DNA of 41,023 bases from an uncultured Chthonomonas sp. (GTDB taxonomy: Bacteria; Armatimonadota; Chthonomonadetes; Chthonomonadales; CAJBBX01), in contig CAJBBX010000151.1 in NCBI GenBank assembly GCA_903951425.1, forward strand, positions 1 to 41,023, written 5' to 3'. Position numbers and translations under genes: made by a program. The notes below the pieces were generated by a model, which was not told where the DNA came from, made no database searches, and saw only the letters and a program-made list of their open reading frames with translations. Positions 1-7,581 of the stretch are shown here, piece by piece; positions within the stretch are counted from its first letter, which is position 1, and each line of letters starts with the position of its first letter.

Positions 1-720
1 CGTACACTCAGCGTCGGGCGCAGCCGGGCCCTGGGCGAAGAACGCCTGGAGCACGGCGCGGCCGTCGGGGAAACGATCGGTCCAGTCTTCCGGATGGAAC
101 TGCACGCCCACAAGGGGCCGCTCCTCGTGCCTCATGGCCTGGATGCGGCACTCCGGGGTGGAGGCCAGCAGGCGGAAGCCCGGGGGAAGGCGCTTGATCT
201 CGCAGTAGTGCGACTCGCAGACGGCGGGCGGAGCGCCGCACGTGGCGAAGAGCGGGTCGCAGCCATGGAGGTCCAGCTCGTGGAAGCCAATCTCCATGAA
301 GTAGTCGGGGTGGTAGTGCGGGTTGAGCGCCGGTTCGCCGGGCTTGCGGAGGCGCATGGGTCTATCGACCGGCTGCGCGCCCCCCTCCAGTTCGCCATTG
401 TAGAGGTAGCCCAGAAGCTGGTGCGAGCCGCAGACGGCCAGCATGGGCACGTTCGTGACATCCAGCACCATACTACAGACCGCCTCCAGCGAGGCAGGGG
501 CGTACTGCTCGAACGACCGCGCGAAGCCGCTCAGAACAATGGCAGAGGGCTCCAGGCGCCGCACCAGGTCGGTGTCGGCCTGCAAGAACGAGACCGTGAG
601 GCAAGGCCTGCCGGCGCACTCCTCGAAACGGGCGGCGTGGCGCGCATAGGTCCCCGCCCAGTTGCCCCACTCGTCGGGTTGCGCAAAGCCGACATAGAGC
701 AGCGGCCGCTGCGCCGTCAT
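1..720 (-). CDS. Class I glutamine amidotransferase-like protein (3' end beyond the window)
   Basis: The reading frame is open from an ATG at 720 to base 1 without a stop, giving 240 residues of a protein whose C-terminus lies outside the window. The start is supported by a GGGGAGGG Shine-Dalgarno just upstream (about 723-730). A class I amidotransferase triad is visible: nucleophile Cys97 in LAVCGSHQLLGY, then His209 and Glu211 in VGVQFHPEDW. A CESHYCEIKRLPPGF stretch before the triad end is also typical of the fold. Such domains hydrolyse glutamine or gamma-glutamyl amides, either as a subunit of a synthase or as stand-alone hydrolases of the PuuD/GuaA-like type. No synthase partner domain is visible, so the substrate is unknown. 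It is divergent from the DeoR-type regulator at 1022. The frame and motifs are clear; the exact subfamily is not. Confidence 0.85.
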   Translation of the reverse strand, partial: MTAQRPLLYVGFAQPDEWGNWAGTYARHAARFEECAGRPCLTVSFLQADTDLVRRLEPSAIVLSGFARSFEQYAPASLEAVCSMVLDVTNVPMLAVCGSHQLLGYLYNGELEGGAQPVDRPMRLRKPGEPALNPHYHPDYFMEIGFHELDLHGCDPLFATCGAPPAVCESHYCEIKRLPPGFRLLASTPECRIQAMRHEERPLVGVQFHPEDWTDRFPDGRAVLQAFFAQGPAAPDAECT

Positions 721-1021
721 CGCGCCCTCCCCAACTTCGGGTGGAACCTGCTGATGTCGGCAGAGCCGCAGACGCGCCAACCGCGCTCGCAGCCTCGTGG
801 GGCCGCCACTTCCGCGTTGCCGGCACTGGTTGATGGCATCCGTCACTCTCCTGCCGTCGGGATGCCACACGGTACCCCAACGGCCCAATCAGGACGTCGC
901 GCGGGCAACTTTCGCCCCGACTCCGGCCCGGACCGCGCGAACACCCTCCATGATACGCTAAAATGTGAAGGGATTCAACGGCCAATCGCAAGAGAACGAA
1001 AGCAGACGGCGAGGTCGCACG
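721..1021. other. Divergent intergenic region between amidotransferase and DeoR regulator
   Basis: About 300 bases separate two divergently transcribed genes and hold no convincing gene; an open plus-strand frame crossing it is antisense to the amidotransferase. On the plus side TAAAAT (959-964) and TGATAC (951-956) are A/T-rich hexamers in an otherwise GC-rich stretch and could be a -10 element for the regulator, but neither has a good -35. DeoR-family proteins commonly bind next to their own promoter, so an operator here is plausible. I could not identify a clear repeat that would be one. Confidence 0.4.
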
Positions 1022-1825
1022 ATGACACACGCACCCATGACGCACCAGAACGCCATGTTCGCCGAAGAGCGGCATCGCGCCATCCTTGAAAGGCTGCGCG
1101 ACTCCGGCAAGGCGACGGTGGAGGAGTTGGCGGCGGCCTATCAGGTCTCGGCGCCCACGATTCGCTCCGACCTGGCACGACTCGAGCAGCAGGGCCTCCT
1201 GCGGCGAACCCACGGCGGCGCCCTCAGCGTCGACGGCACACTCTTCGAGCCGCCGTACGACCACCGTGAAGTGCTCCTCCACCGCGAGAAGCGCGCCATC
1301 GCCCGCATGGCGGCCGACGCGGTGAAAGACGACGAGACGGTCCTGCTCGACGCCGGCACGACTACCTGCGAGATCGCGCGCATCCTGAAGGATCGACGGC
1401 GGCTCACGGTGGTCACCAACTCGCTGGCCAACGCGGCCATCTTGATGGAGAACCCTGGGATCGAGGTGATCCTTGTCGGCGGCACCATGCAGGCCCAGAG
1501 GCGAGCGACGCTGGGGCCGCTGGCTGTCAGGTTCCTGACGTCGATCCACGTCGATCGAGCCTTCCTGGCGTTCAACGGCGTGCATCCCGACGCCGGCTTT
1601 ACAGTCGTCGACTTCGACGCCGCCGAGGTAAAGCGCCAGATGATGGCGCGAGCCGCCGAGGTCGTCGTCGTGGCGGACAGCGGGAAGATCGGGAGGTCGG
1701 CGTTCGCCGTGGTGGCGCCGGTCAGCGCCGCGCACCTGCTCATGACCGACGACGGCGCTCCGCCACATGTGCTGGCCCGCATCGCCGAGCAGGGGTTGCC
1801 GTACCGCGTCGCCAAGGCTGCATAG
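1022..1825 (+). CDS. DeoR/GlpR-family transcriptional regulator of sugar metabolism
   Basis: A 267-residue protein with a DeoR-type helix-turn-helix at about residues 16-70 (ERHRAILERLRDSGKATVEE followed by SAPTIRSDLARLEQQGLLRR and the family hallmark RTHGGA) and a DeoRC sugar-phosphate-sensing domain after it. The effector-binding loop DAGTTT (residues 110-115), VVTNSLANA and VGGTMQAQRRATLGPLA are all present. The family typically represses carbohydrate genes and is released by a phosphorylated sugar. The ATG at 1022 is preferred over the one at 965 because GAGG (1011-1014) lies 7 bases upstream and the family usually begins close to the HTH. It is divergent from the amidotransferase. Its targets are unknown; the sugar-enzyme genes in this window are candidates by context only. 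Confidence 0.93.
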   Translation: MTHAPMTHQNAMFAEERHRAILERLRDSGKATVEELAAAYQVSAPTIRSDLARLEQQGLLRRTHGGALSVDGTLFEPPYDHREVLLHREKRAIARMAADAVKDDETVLLDAGTTTCEIARILKDRRRLTVVTNSLANAAILMENPGIEVILVGGTMQAQRRATLGPLAVRFLTSIHVDRAFLAFNGVHPDAGFTVVDFDAAEVKRQMMARAAEVVVVADSGKIGRSAFAVVAPVSAAHLLMTDDGAPPHVLARIAEQGLPYRVAKAA

Positions 1826-1854
1826 CCGAGAGGACGAGAGCCGGACAAGATGAC

Positions 1855-1902
1855 AGCGGCCCGCTCCAGAGCCGGGGAGTTCCCCACTCGGAGCGGGCCG
1901 CT
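1855..1902. terminator. Bidirectional hairpin between convergent genes
   Basis: A perfect 13-bp inverted repeat: AGCGGCCCGCTCC at 1855-1867 and its complement at 1890-1902. The 22-base interior itself contains GGGGA/TCCCC, which can extend the structure. It sits between the converging ends of the DeoR gene (1825) and the lipoprotein gene (1933), so it can serve both. There is no U-tract on either side, so termination efficiency is uncertain. Confidence 0.7.
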
Positions 1903-1932
1903 GCATTACTGCGGTCCCTTGCCGGCCCGCCG

Positions 1933-2136
1933 CTACTTGGTCTGGGCGCCCGGCGCTGCCGGAGGCGGCGTCGCAAGCGACACAGGCGCATTGGCCTCAG
2001 GCTTGCCCGCGTTCTTCGATGGCGGCGGCGCCTTGTCGTCCTCGGCTGCCTTGTTGCCGGCGCAACCGACAAGCGACAGCGATACCAACGCCGTTAGCGC
2101 AGCGAGGCAGCACCGTACGCCGTACCGACCGGTCAC
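1933..2136 (-). CDS. Small proline/alanine-rich lipoprotein
   Basis: A 67-residue protein starting with GTG at 2136. It has a basic N-terminus (RYGVR), a hydrophobic stretch (LAALTALVSLSLVG) and a lipobox LVGC with the lipidated Cys at residue 25, followed by a short flexible tail rich in Pro, Ala and Lys (KAPPPSKNAGKPEAN) with no recognisable fold. The GTG overlaps the TAG stop of the pilin-like gene by one base (TAGTG), which implies translational coupling and a shared transcript. Its role is unknown; context suggests a membrane-anchored partner of the pilin-like protein. An upstream in-frame extension on this strand is antisense-like within the pilin gene and was not used. Confidence 0.72.
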   Translation of the reverse strand: MTGRYGVRCCLAALTALVSLSLVGCAGNKAAEDDKAPPPSKNAGKPEANAPVSLATPPPAAPGAQTK

Positions 2137-2978
2137 TAGTCGAGATCCCAGATGTACTGCGAGCGATCGATGATGTTGACGCTGCGAAACGCGCTGGCCG
2201 ACGTCCAGTTGGTGCCCGCGGCGAGGGCGCCCGGCCTCATGAACTTCACATGGCCGTCGCAGAAGGCTACGTTGCCGCCGTCGGAGTGCCGGGCCAGGAA
2301 GAAGCCCGTGTTGGTGATGCCGTTCAGTCCATACCACAGGTTGGCGTTGACGCCCCAGTCGCCGTAGGTGCAGGCGCCGTCGGACGATGTCAGCGCGCCG
2401 GGGGCGTAGGCAATCGCCGAACCGATGTTCGCATCGTTGCCGCTGCTCTGGCCGGTCTCGGTCAGCAGGACGGTCTCACCGACCTTGGCAATGCCGGCGA
2501 TGGCCATGGGCGGGCCGAACATGTTGCCGTCGGTGCGTAGCGGACCGAAGTCCGTGCAGCCCGGGGTCGTGCCCTTGTTCATGTAGGTCGCGTTCAGGCC
2601 GTACTGGACCGAGTACTTCCAGTAGGTGCCGTTCTCACGCGTGGGATCGCCCTGCCAGGCCGACGGAAGCTTGGGGCCACCGGACGGGCAGAACATCATG
2701 TCCCAGTTCTTGATGTACGGCTGGACACGATCAGTCCACAGGCTGCTGACCCTGGGATCGTTCCAGCTGATAGCCAGGGGCATGGTCTCATCGTAGTCCT
2801 GCAGGTACATGTGCACCGCTGTCGCAATCTGCTTGCTGTTCGAAAGGCACGCCGTCTGCCTCGCCTTCTCCCGGGCCTGAGCAAAGACCGGGAACAGAAT
2901 CGCAGCGAGGATCGCGATAATCGCAATCACGACCAGCAGTTCGATCAAGGTAAAGCCGGATCGCCTGTTCCGCTCCAT
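2136..2978 (-). CDS. Type IV pilin-like protein with prepilin N-terminus and H-x9-DG C-terminus (DUF1559-like)
   Basis: A 280-residue protein with a class III signal: basic leader MERNRRSG, the prepilin peptidase site G/FTLIEL with Glu at +5, and a long hydrophobic helix ([20 protein letters not shown]). [20 protein letters not shown] follows, typical of pseudopilins from Armatimonadota- and Planctomycetota-type bacteria. Near the C-terminus [17 protein letters not shown] gives the H-x9-DG signature of this family. The globular middle is cysteine-, aromatic- and glycine-rich. These proteins are exported and processed by a prepilin peptidase; most have no assigned function and many copies occur per genome. 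The start has a strong GGAGGAG Shine-Dalgarno about 6 bases upstream. It is first in a two-gene unit with the lipoprotein and is driven by a promoter at 3269-3297 with a leader of about 285 bases. Confidence 0.92.
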   Translation of the reverse strand: MERNRRSGFTLIELLVVIAIIAILAAILFPVFAQAREKARQTACLSNSKQIATAVHMYLQDYDETMPLAISWNDPRVSSLWTDRVQPYIKNWDMMFCPSGGPKLPSAWQGDPTRENGTYWKYSVQYGLNATYMNKGTTPGCTDFGPLRTDGNMFGPPMAIAGIAKVGETVLLTETGQSSGNDANIGSAIAYAPGALTSSDGACTYGDWGVNANLWYGLNGITNTGFFLARHSDGGNVAFCDGHVKFMRPGALAAGTNWTSASAFRSVNIIDRSQYIWDLD

Positions 2979-3262
2979 TATAGAGCTCCTCCCTCCCAGA
3001 GTGTTGGCGCCCGGCGGCGCGGTTCGCCGCCGAGGGCGTCTGCACGTTCAGCGCTTAACCGCCACTAGTCTGAAGCCGGTGCGCCGCGCACCCCGGAGCG
3101 CTCCTCCGGGGCCACGCCTACGCACGGCCTGGTCAGCATGCGGCGCACCGAACCCCCACTCCGCGGTTGCCCCCTCGGGCACAACTCAGGACTGATTCTT
3201 CGGGACGACCGCCGGCGGCCACCGCCCACAGCACGGAACGCAAGGGCCGCTACGAGCCGACA
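2979..3262 (-). promoter_or_regulatory. Long structured 5' leader of the pilin-like gene
   Basis: Between the predicted start of transcription (about 3262) and the ATG at 2978 lies a roughly 285-base non-coding leader. It contains a perfect 11-bp long-range stem (3077-3087 with 3140-3150). Enclosed in it is an 8-bp hairpin CCCCGGAG/CTCCGGGG (3091-3098 with 3104-3111, 5-base loop). A separate hairpin TGCCC-CCTC-GGGCA lies at 3168-3181. I checked by eye for common riboswitch cores (TPP, cobalamin, SAM, glycine, c-di-GMP-I) and recognised none. It may be a regulatory RNA element or simply a structured UTR. Confidence 0.5.
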
Positions 3263-3268
3263 TACACT

Positions 3269-3297
3269 AGGTTACAGCACCTGCCGCAGTCTGTCAA
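3269..3297 (-). promoter_or_regulatory. Sigma70-type promoter for pilin-like/lipoprotein unit
   Basis: On the minus strand TTGACA (3292-3297) is followed after exactly 17 bases by TAACCT (3269-3274). The -35 is a perfect consensus, and the element lies in the gap downstream of the outer-membrane protein gene and upstream of the pilin-like gene. This fixes the transcript start at about 3262. Confidence 0.75.
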
Positions 3298-3389
3298 GAG
3301 CTTTGGGCGTCACCTTGGGCCTGAGCACGCAAGATGAGGGCGAAGTCCGCCTCGCGAACGACGCCCCCGCCGCCCTACGGGGTCCTGGC

Positions 3390-3899
3390 CTAGAACCCAA
3401 ACCCCACCGACATGGCCCAGCCGTTGAGCTCGCCGTGGCTCTGGGTGACGCCCAGATAGCGAAGGTCAACGTTGATCGGGTTAACGCCGGGCTTCAGCGT
3501 GTATCCCACCAACAGGTTGTACGCCAGGCTCGAGAGGCCGCGGCTCGTGTCGTGGCCGTAGCTGACGCCGAGGCCCGCGCCATAGCGGAGCCCCTGGGAG
3601 GCGCCACGGGCGTTCAGGCAGATCGGGATGTTGTAGATGGTGCTGCTGCCACCCGCACCGTAGTAGTCGATGCTGAGGGTGCCCTTCCAACGGTCGGCCT
3701 CGTAGAAGGTCCGCTCGCCGCCCAGGGAGAACCAGACATCGCGGCCGGCCTCGCGCGCAGACTCACGCTCGGGCAGGAAGAACCCTACGCGGAGTTCCCA
3801 GTTCTTGGTAAGCTCGGAGTCACCCAACGTCTGGGCCTGGGCCGCACCACCGACGCCCAGCACGAGCGCCAGACCAACCAGCCATCCAAACCTTCTCAC
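3390..3899 (-). CDS. Outer-membrane beta-barrel protein
   Basis: A 169-residue protein with a Sec signal peptide (RRFGWLVGLALVLGVGGAAQA, cleavage after AQA). The mature part alternates polar and hydrophobic residues in short strands (WELRVGFFLPE, DVWFSLGGERTF, WKGTLSIDYYG, AYNLLVGYTLK, INVDLRYLG) and ends in MSVGFGF, a terminal Phe typical of a BAM-recognised barrel. About eight short strands fit the length, so it is a small barrel. It starts with GTG at 3899 behind AGGAGGG. No specific family is recognised; it could be a structural porin-like or lipid-interacting protein. Its presence supports a diderm cell envelope. Confidence 0.75.
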   Translation of the reverse strand: MRRFGWLVGLALVLGVGGAAQAQTLGDSELTKNWELRVGFFLPERESAREAGRDVWFSLGGERTFYEADRWKGTLSIDYYGAGGSSTIYNIPICLNARGASQGLRYGAGLGVSYGHDTSRGLSSLAYNLLVGYTLKPGVNPINVDLRYLGVTQSHGELNGWAMSVGFGF

Positions 3900-4017
3900 G
3901 TTTCGCCCTCCTGAGTTCGGCCCGGCGCCGTCGCACTATCCGTTGTTGCGTGCGCTGCGCGCGGTCCAGATCGATTCTCGGTCTCGCATGATCCGAGCCC
4001 GCTTATTGTACTTGATG

Positions 4018-5790
4018 TCACGCCGTAGCATCGCCGCCGTCGGCCCCCGCGGGGCCCGACGCCCTCTCCATCTTCGCAGGAGCCTCAATGCCCAAAAGGG
4101 CCAGGAGGTTACGCACCACGGTGGCGGTAGAGCGGAAGAGCGCCAGTCGCGCGCCGCGCAGGTCGTCCGGCACGCTCACCTTCAGGGCGGGACACTCCTC
4201 GTAGAACTGGTGCAGCGCCTGCCCGATCTCTCGCACGAAGCCCGCCAGCCGGTGCGGCGCCAGCAGGTCGGCGGCCATGCGCACCTCGCCCGGGTAGTCC
4301 GCCAGTTTCCGAAGGAGGTCGAGTTCCTTCTCGTGGGTCAGGAGTGAACGCGCCGCCTGGGAGGCCAGGGGAGCCGCGACGCCATCGTCCTCGGCGCGCT
4401 GCAGCACGCTGCAGCACCGCGCATGGGCGTATTGGGCGTAGAAGACGGGGTTCTCGGAGCTCTGCCGCTTGGCCAGCTCCAGGTCGAATGCCGCCGTGGT
4501 CTCGTAGGAGTTCATCAGGAAGTAGAAGCGCCCCGCGGCCCGGCCCACCTCGTTCACCAGGTCGACCAGCGGGATGATGTCTCCTGCGCGCTTCGAGCCG
4601 CGCACGGGCTCCCCGTCGCGCATGAGCATAACCATCTGCGTGAGGAGAACCTCGCACTGCTCGGCCGGGCAACCCAGGGCAGCGATGCCGGCCTTGAGGC
4701 GCGACACATAGCCGTGGTGGTCGGCGCCCCAGATGTTGATCAGCCGGTTGAAGCCCCTGTCGAACTTGTCGCGATGGTACGCGGCGTCGGCGGCGACGTA
4801 GGTCTCCTTCTCGTTGGAGCGCACCAGGACCCGATCCTGATCGTCGCCCGAGAGGACCGTGGTCTTCAGCCAGAGAGCGCCGTCCTTCTCGTAGGCGTAG
4901 CCCCGGGCCTTCATGTCCGCGATGGCCTTCCGCACGGCGCCGGTCTCGTAGAGCGAGCTCTCGAAGAACCAGCGGTCGAACTCAACGCCGAAAGCCGCAA
5001 GCGCTTGCCGCTGCTGGCCGATCATCTGCTCCGTTGCCAGTTGGCGGAACTTCAGACTCCGTTCGCCCACGGCGAGGCCGGCCAGCGAATCGCCCACCTG
5101 CGCGATGATCTCGCGCGCCATCTCGATGACATAGTCGCCTTGATAGCCGTTCTCCGGCATCACCACGGGCTGCCCTAGCTCCTGCAGGTAGCGGCAGGCC
5201 AGCGACTCGCCGAGCAGCTCCATCTGCGTCGAGTTGAGCGCGTCGTTCACGTAGAACTCGGTGCTGACCTCGGCCCCGCAGGCCTGCAGCAGGCGGCGAA
5301 GCGTATCGCCGAGGGCCGCCGCTCGGCCGTTCACCACGCTGATCGGACCGGTGGGGTTGGCGCTGACGAACTCGATGAGCGCCCGCACGCCGGCGTGGGC
5401 CCGGTTCGAGCCGTAGGCCTCGTCCTTGGTCTCGATTTCGACCATGACGTCATGCAGCCAGTCGGGGCGGAGGTGGAAATTCAGGAAGCCGGGGCCGGCG
5501 ATCTCGGCGCGCTCCACCAGGCCCGAGGGCGCCGGGATCCACTTCAGGATGCGCGCGGCCACGTCCGGCGCGGGCAGCCCCGTACTTCGGGCCAGCAGCA
5601 TCGGAAGGTTGCAGGCGTAATCGCCGAACTGCTTGCGGCGCGGCGGCTCCAGGACCACTGCGGGCAGTGGGCCGTCCAACTGCAACTCACCGGCCTGGCA
5701 CGCAGCCAGCACGGCTTCGCGGATCACGGTCGTCAGCCTATCGGTTACCACGTGGTCACTCCAGCGTCGGCTCGTATCGAGCTTTGTCAT
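4018..5790 (-). CDS. argS: Arginyl-tRNA synthetase with atypical HIGH signature
   Basis: A 590-residue cytoplasmic class I synthetase that charges tRNA-Arg. The N-terminal Add1-type domain (about 15-115, with KQFGDYACN and ERAEIAGPGFLNFHL) is followed by the Rossmann core beginning FVSANPTGPI (141-150). Later core motifs are STEFYVND, WGADHHGYV (354-362) and GSKRAGDI (398-405), the KMSKS equivalent. The C-terminal DALR anticodon-binding domain ends in LLALLGIEAPAKM plus a short acidic tail. The ATP-binding HIGH signature, normally H-x-G-H after NPTGPL, reads S151-V-V-N154 here, so both histidines are absent; the DNA clearly encodes this. It lies 89 bases downstream of the CBS-DUF1385 gene on the same strand. 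I see no strong Shine-Dalgarno at 5790. Identity is secure from the rest of the protein. Confidence 0.95.
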   Translation of the reverse strand: MTKLDTSRRWSDHVVTDRLTTVIREAVLAACQAGELQLDGPLPAVVLEPPRRKQFGDYACNLPMLLARSTGLPAPDVAARILKWIPAPSGLVERAEIAGPGFLNFHLRPDWLHDVMVEIETKDEAYGSNRAHAGVRALIEFVSANPTGPISVVNGRAAALGDTLRRLLQACGAEVSTEFYVNDALNSTQMELLGESLACRYLQELGQPVVMPENGYQGDYVIEMAREIIAQVGDSLAGLAVGERSLKFRQLATEQMIGQQRQALAAFGVEFDRWFFESSLYETGAVRKAIADMKARGYAYEKDGALWLKTTVLSGDDQDRVLVRSNEKETYVAADAAYHRDKFDRGFNRLINIWGADHHGYVSRLKAGIAALGCPAEQCEVLLTQMVMLMRDGEPVRGSKRAGDIIPLVDLVNEVGRAAGRFYFLMNSYETTAAFDLELAKRQSSENPVFYAQYAHARCCSVLQRAEDDGVAAPLASQAARSLLTHEKELDLLRKLADYPGEVRMAADLLAPHRLAGFVREIGQALHQFYEECPALKVSVPDDLRGARLALFRSTATVVRNLLALLGIEAPAKMERASGPAGADGGDATA

Positions 5791-5879
5791 TCCGGCGCGT
5801 AAGCACAGGATGAAAGAAAGAGCCTACCACCTAATACGCCCGAACTCGGCACATGCCGGGCTGATCACGCGCCCGCGGC

Positions 5880-7070
5880 CTACTGCAGGAGGGCTCGAAG
5901 CGTGAAGTAGCAGGCCTCCACGGCCGCAATCCCCGTGACGACGCCCGCCATGGTCTGCGGTGCGCCCATGCACCAGAGGCGCCGAAGCTGCGTAGGCGGG
6001 GCGGCAGGCGCCAGGTAGCCGGCCCGCATCAGATCGTTGGCCGCGCTGATCGCTGCGCGCAACTGGTGGTCGCTCGGCTCGCGAGTGGTGAACCAGCGCT
6101 GCAGCAACGGGCCCACCCGCTTGTAGAGCAGCCATGCCAGCGCACCGCCGATGAGGGCGCCGTCGGCATCGGCCAGCCCTGGGGGCCGGATCGCCGAGAG
6201 GGCCTGCGTCACCACGACGAATATGCCGAGCCCCGCGATGAGGTTCGTGCCGCAGCGCACGTGGACCCGCGACATCCGGCGCACCACGTCGAGCTCCAGC
6301 GGCTCGCCCTGGTCCATGGCATTGATCACCTTGTGCTCGGCGCCATGGTATCCCGCCAGCGGCAACGCACGAAGCAACAGCAGGAAGATTGGCGCGACGG
6401 CGAACTGCACCAGCAGCCACTGGACCTCGGAGGACCTCGGCGCTTCCACGGAGAGCCAGAGCGAGAACCAGGGCCATGCGGTGGCGCGTTCGGCGGCCCA
6501 GGCGCCCAGCCCCACCAGGCCGTGGGAGATGCCCAGCGCCGCACCCAGCAGCAGGCCGGTGGAGTAGATCGCCCAGTTGCCCGAGCCGCCGCGTGCAGAG
6601 CCGGTGGTAAGGTAGACGCCCCGCGGCGTCGCCATGCCGCCGGCGCCGATGGGCCGGTGGGCCAGGTCGGCCGGGGCCAGTTGGTCCGCCAGATACGCGA
6701 TGCCGACGTAGCGATCCGAGGCATCCACGACGACAACGGAGGACGTTTCTGCGGTCGCTGCCAGGACGGCGGCGCCGTCGCCCGGGCCGCCGGTGACTCG
6801 TGCCGGTTGGACCCCGACCTCCATCAGGCTGGAGACAGGGCCGTTCAGGTCGAAGCTCGGCTCCGTGGCCGCCGCCGCGAGTGCAGACGAGCGGACCGCG
6901 CCGACATAGGTACCACGGGCGTCCACAATCGCCAGGGAGGCCGACCCGGCGCCCCGCAGCAGGTCAACCGCCCTGCGGATGCTGCTGTTCGGCGACAGCG
7001 GAGGCACGGGTCGAATCAGCACGTGGGCGCCGTGGGCGCCGTGTGGTTCTTGGGCCGACGTTAGTTCCAT
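5880..7070 (-). CDS. CBS-domain pair fused to a DUF1385 membrane protein
   Basis: A 396-residue protein. Residues about 15-130 look like two CBS motifs (SIRRAVDLLRGAGSASLAIV... YVGAV and VSSLMEVGVQPARV... VVVVDASDRYVGIAYL), domains that usually bind adenosine nucleotides and tune an attached module. From about 141 the DUF1385 family begins (IGAGGMATPRGVYL), with its signature YHGAEHKVINAM (241-252) and SRVHVRCGTNLI (267-278). His, Glu and Cys in these motifs suggest a metal site. Several membrane segments flank it (about 168-192, 218-240, 277-294, 306-322 and a C-terminal one). DUF1385 proteins are inner-membrane proteins of unknown activity and normally lack CBS domains as far as I recall. 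No clear Shine-Dalgarno precedes 7070, whose start abuts the divergent rpmB promoter. Confidence 0.85.
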   Translation of the reverse strand: MELTSAQEPHGAHGAHVLIRPVPPLSPNSSIRRAVDLLRGAGSASLAIVDARGTYVGAVRSSALAAAATEPSFDLNGPVSSLMEVGVQPARVTGGPGDGAAVLAATAETSSVVVVDASDRYVGIAYLADQLAPADLAHRPIGAGGMATPRGVYLTTGSARGGSGNWAIYSTGLLLGAALGISHGLVGLGAWAAERATAWPWFSLWLSVEAPRSSEVQWLLVQFAVAPIFLLLLRALPLAGYHGAEHKVINAMDQGEPLELDVVRRMSRVHVRCGTNLIAGLGIFVVVTQALSAIRPPGLADADGALIGGALAWLLYKRVGPLLQRWFTTREPSDHQLRAAISAANDLMRAGYLAPAAPPTQLRRLWCMGAPQTMAGVVTGIAAVEACYFTLRALLQ

Positions 7071-7098
7071 TGGGGTTCAGGTCCGCTTGTGCTATACT
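7070..7098 (+). promoter_or_regulatory. Sigma70-type promoter for rpmB
   Basis: TTGGGG (7070-7075), a 17-base spacer and TATACT (7093-7098) lie upstream of rpmB; transcription would begin near 7105. The -35 touches the first codon of the divergent CBS-DUF1385 gene. A small GCCGG-TTCACG-CCGGC hairpin lies just after the predicted start. Confidence 0.6.
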
Positions 7099-7161
7099 GA
7101 CGCGCCGGTTCACGCCGGCATGATGGTAACGTGTGCTCATCGCGCAGGAGGCGCTGTCTCA

Positions 7162-7374
7162 ATGCAGCAGTGTGCAGTATGCGGCAAAGGCCCGCAGTTT
7201 GGCCAGAACATTCGTCACGTCCACTCCGGGGCGTGGGCGCTGAAGGCGCAGCGGACCAAGCGCCGCTGGCTTCCGAACCTTCAGACCGCTCGTATCAGCC
7301 TCGGCGGCACCACGCGCAAGGTTCGCGTGTGCGTCCGCTGCCTCAAGGCCGGCAAGGTGGCGCGGGCCGTTTAG
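7162..7374 (+). CDS. rpmB: 50S ribosomal protein L28
   Basis: A 70-residue basic protein of normal length. It has the L28 hallmarks GPQFGQNIRHVHSG near the N-terminus, RTKRRWLPNLQ in the middle, and VRVCVRCLKAGK near the C-terminus. Four cysteines in two CxxC pairs (C4/C7 and C57/C60) show the zinc-binding C+ form. The ATG at 7162 is preceded by AGGAGG (7146-7151), and the conserved family start MxxC agrees. It is monocistronic here: the next gene has its own promoter about 110 bases downstream. Confidence 0.97.
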   Translation: MQQCAVCGKGPQFGQNIRHVHSGAWALKAQRTKRRWLPNLQTARISLGGTTRKVRVCVRCLKAGKVARAV

Positions 7375-7483
7375 ACGGCTCCGCCACCCCGCGTCCCGCC
7401 TCCGCACTTCCCCTCCGCCTGACTGGCCAGTGGCAGGTGGCCTCTGCCCGCCCTGGAGCGAAACTGACGCACACCGGTGCGGT

Positions 7484-7512
7484 TTGACGCCACTCGCTCC
7501 GTATGATACACT
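7484..7512 (+). promoter_or_regulatory. Sigma70-type promoter for the 7582-15069 operon
   Basis: TTGACG (7484-7489) and TACACT (7507-7512) are separated by exactly 17 bases; an overlapping TATGAT (7502-7507) would give too short a spacer. Transcription would begin near 7519, about 60 bases before the ATG at 7582. The 207-base gap between rpmB and that gene holds nothing else that I recognise. Confidence 0.6.
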
Positions 7513-7581
7513 GGCAGGGCGCGGAGTAGACCCCGCGCAGCGCCTTTCCGCAGGTCAAATCACCCAGCGAGTGCTGCACCT

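Noticed and set aside
94-1089. Long plus-strand open frame of 331 codons
   Set aside because: It is antisense to the amidotransferase gene (which has a triad and Shine-Dalgarno) and runs into the DeoR gene in another frame; its translation is low-complexity Arg/Ala-rich.
473-1906. Long minus-strand open frame of 477 codons opposite the DeoR gene
   Set aside because: It is the complement of a clear DeoR gene; no domain or ribosome-binding site, and composition typical of antisense frames in GC-rich DNA.
7502-7507. TATGAT as the -10 for the 7582 operon
   Set aside because: Spacing from TTGACG would be only 12 bases; TACACT at 7507-7512 gives 17 and is preferred.
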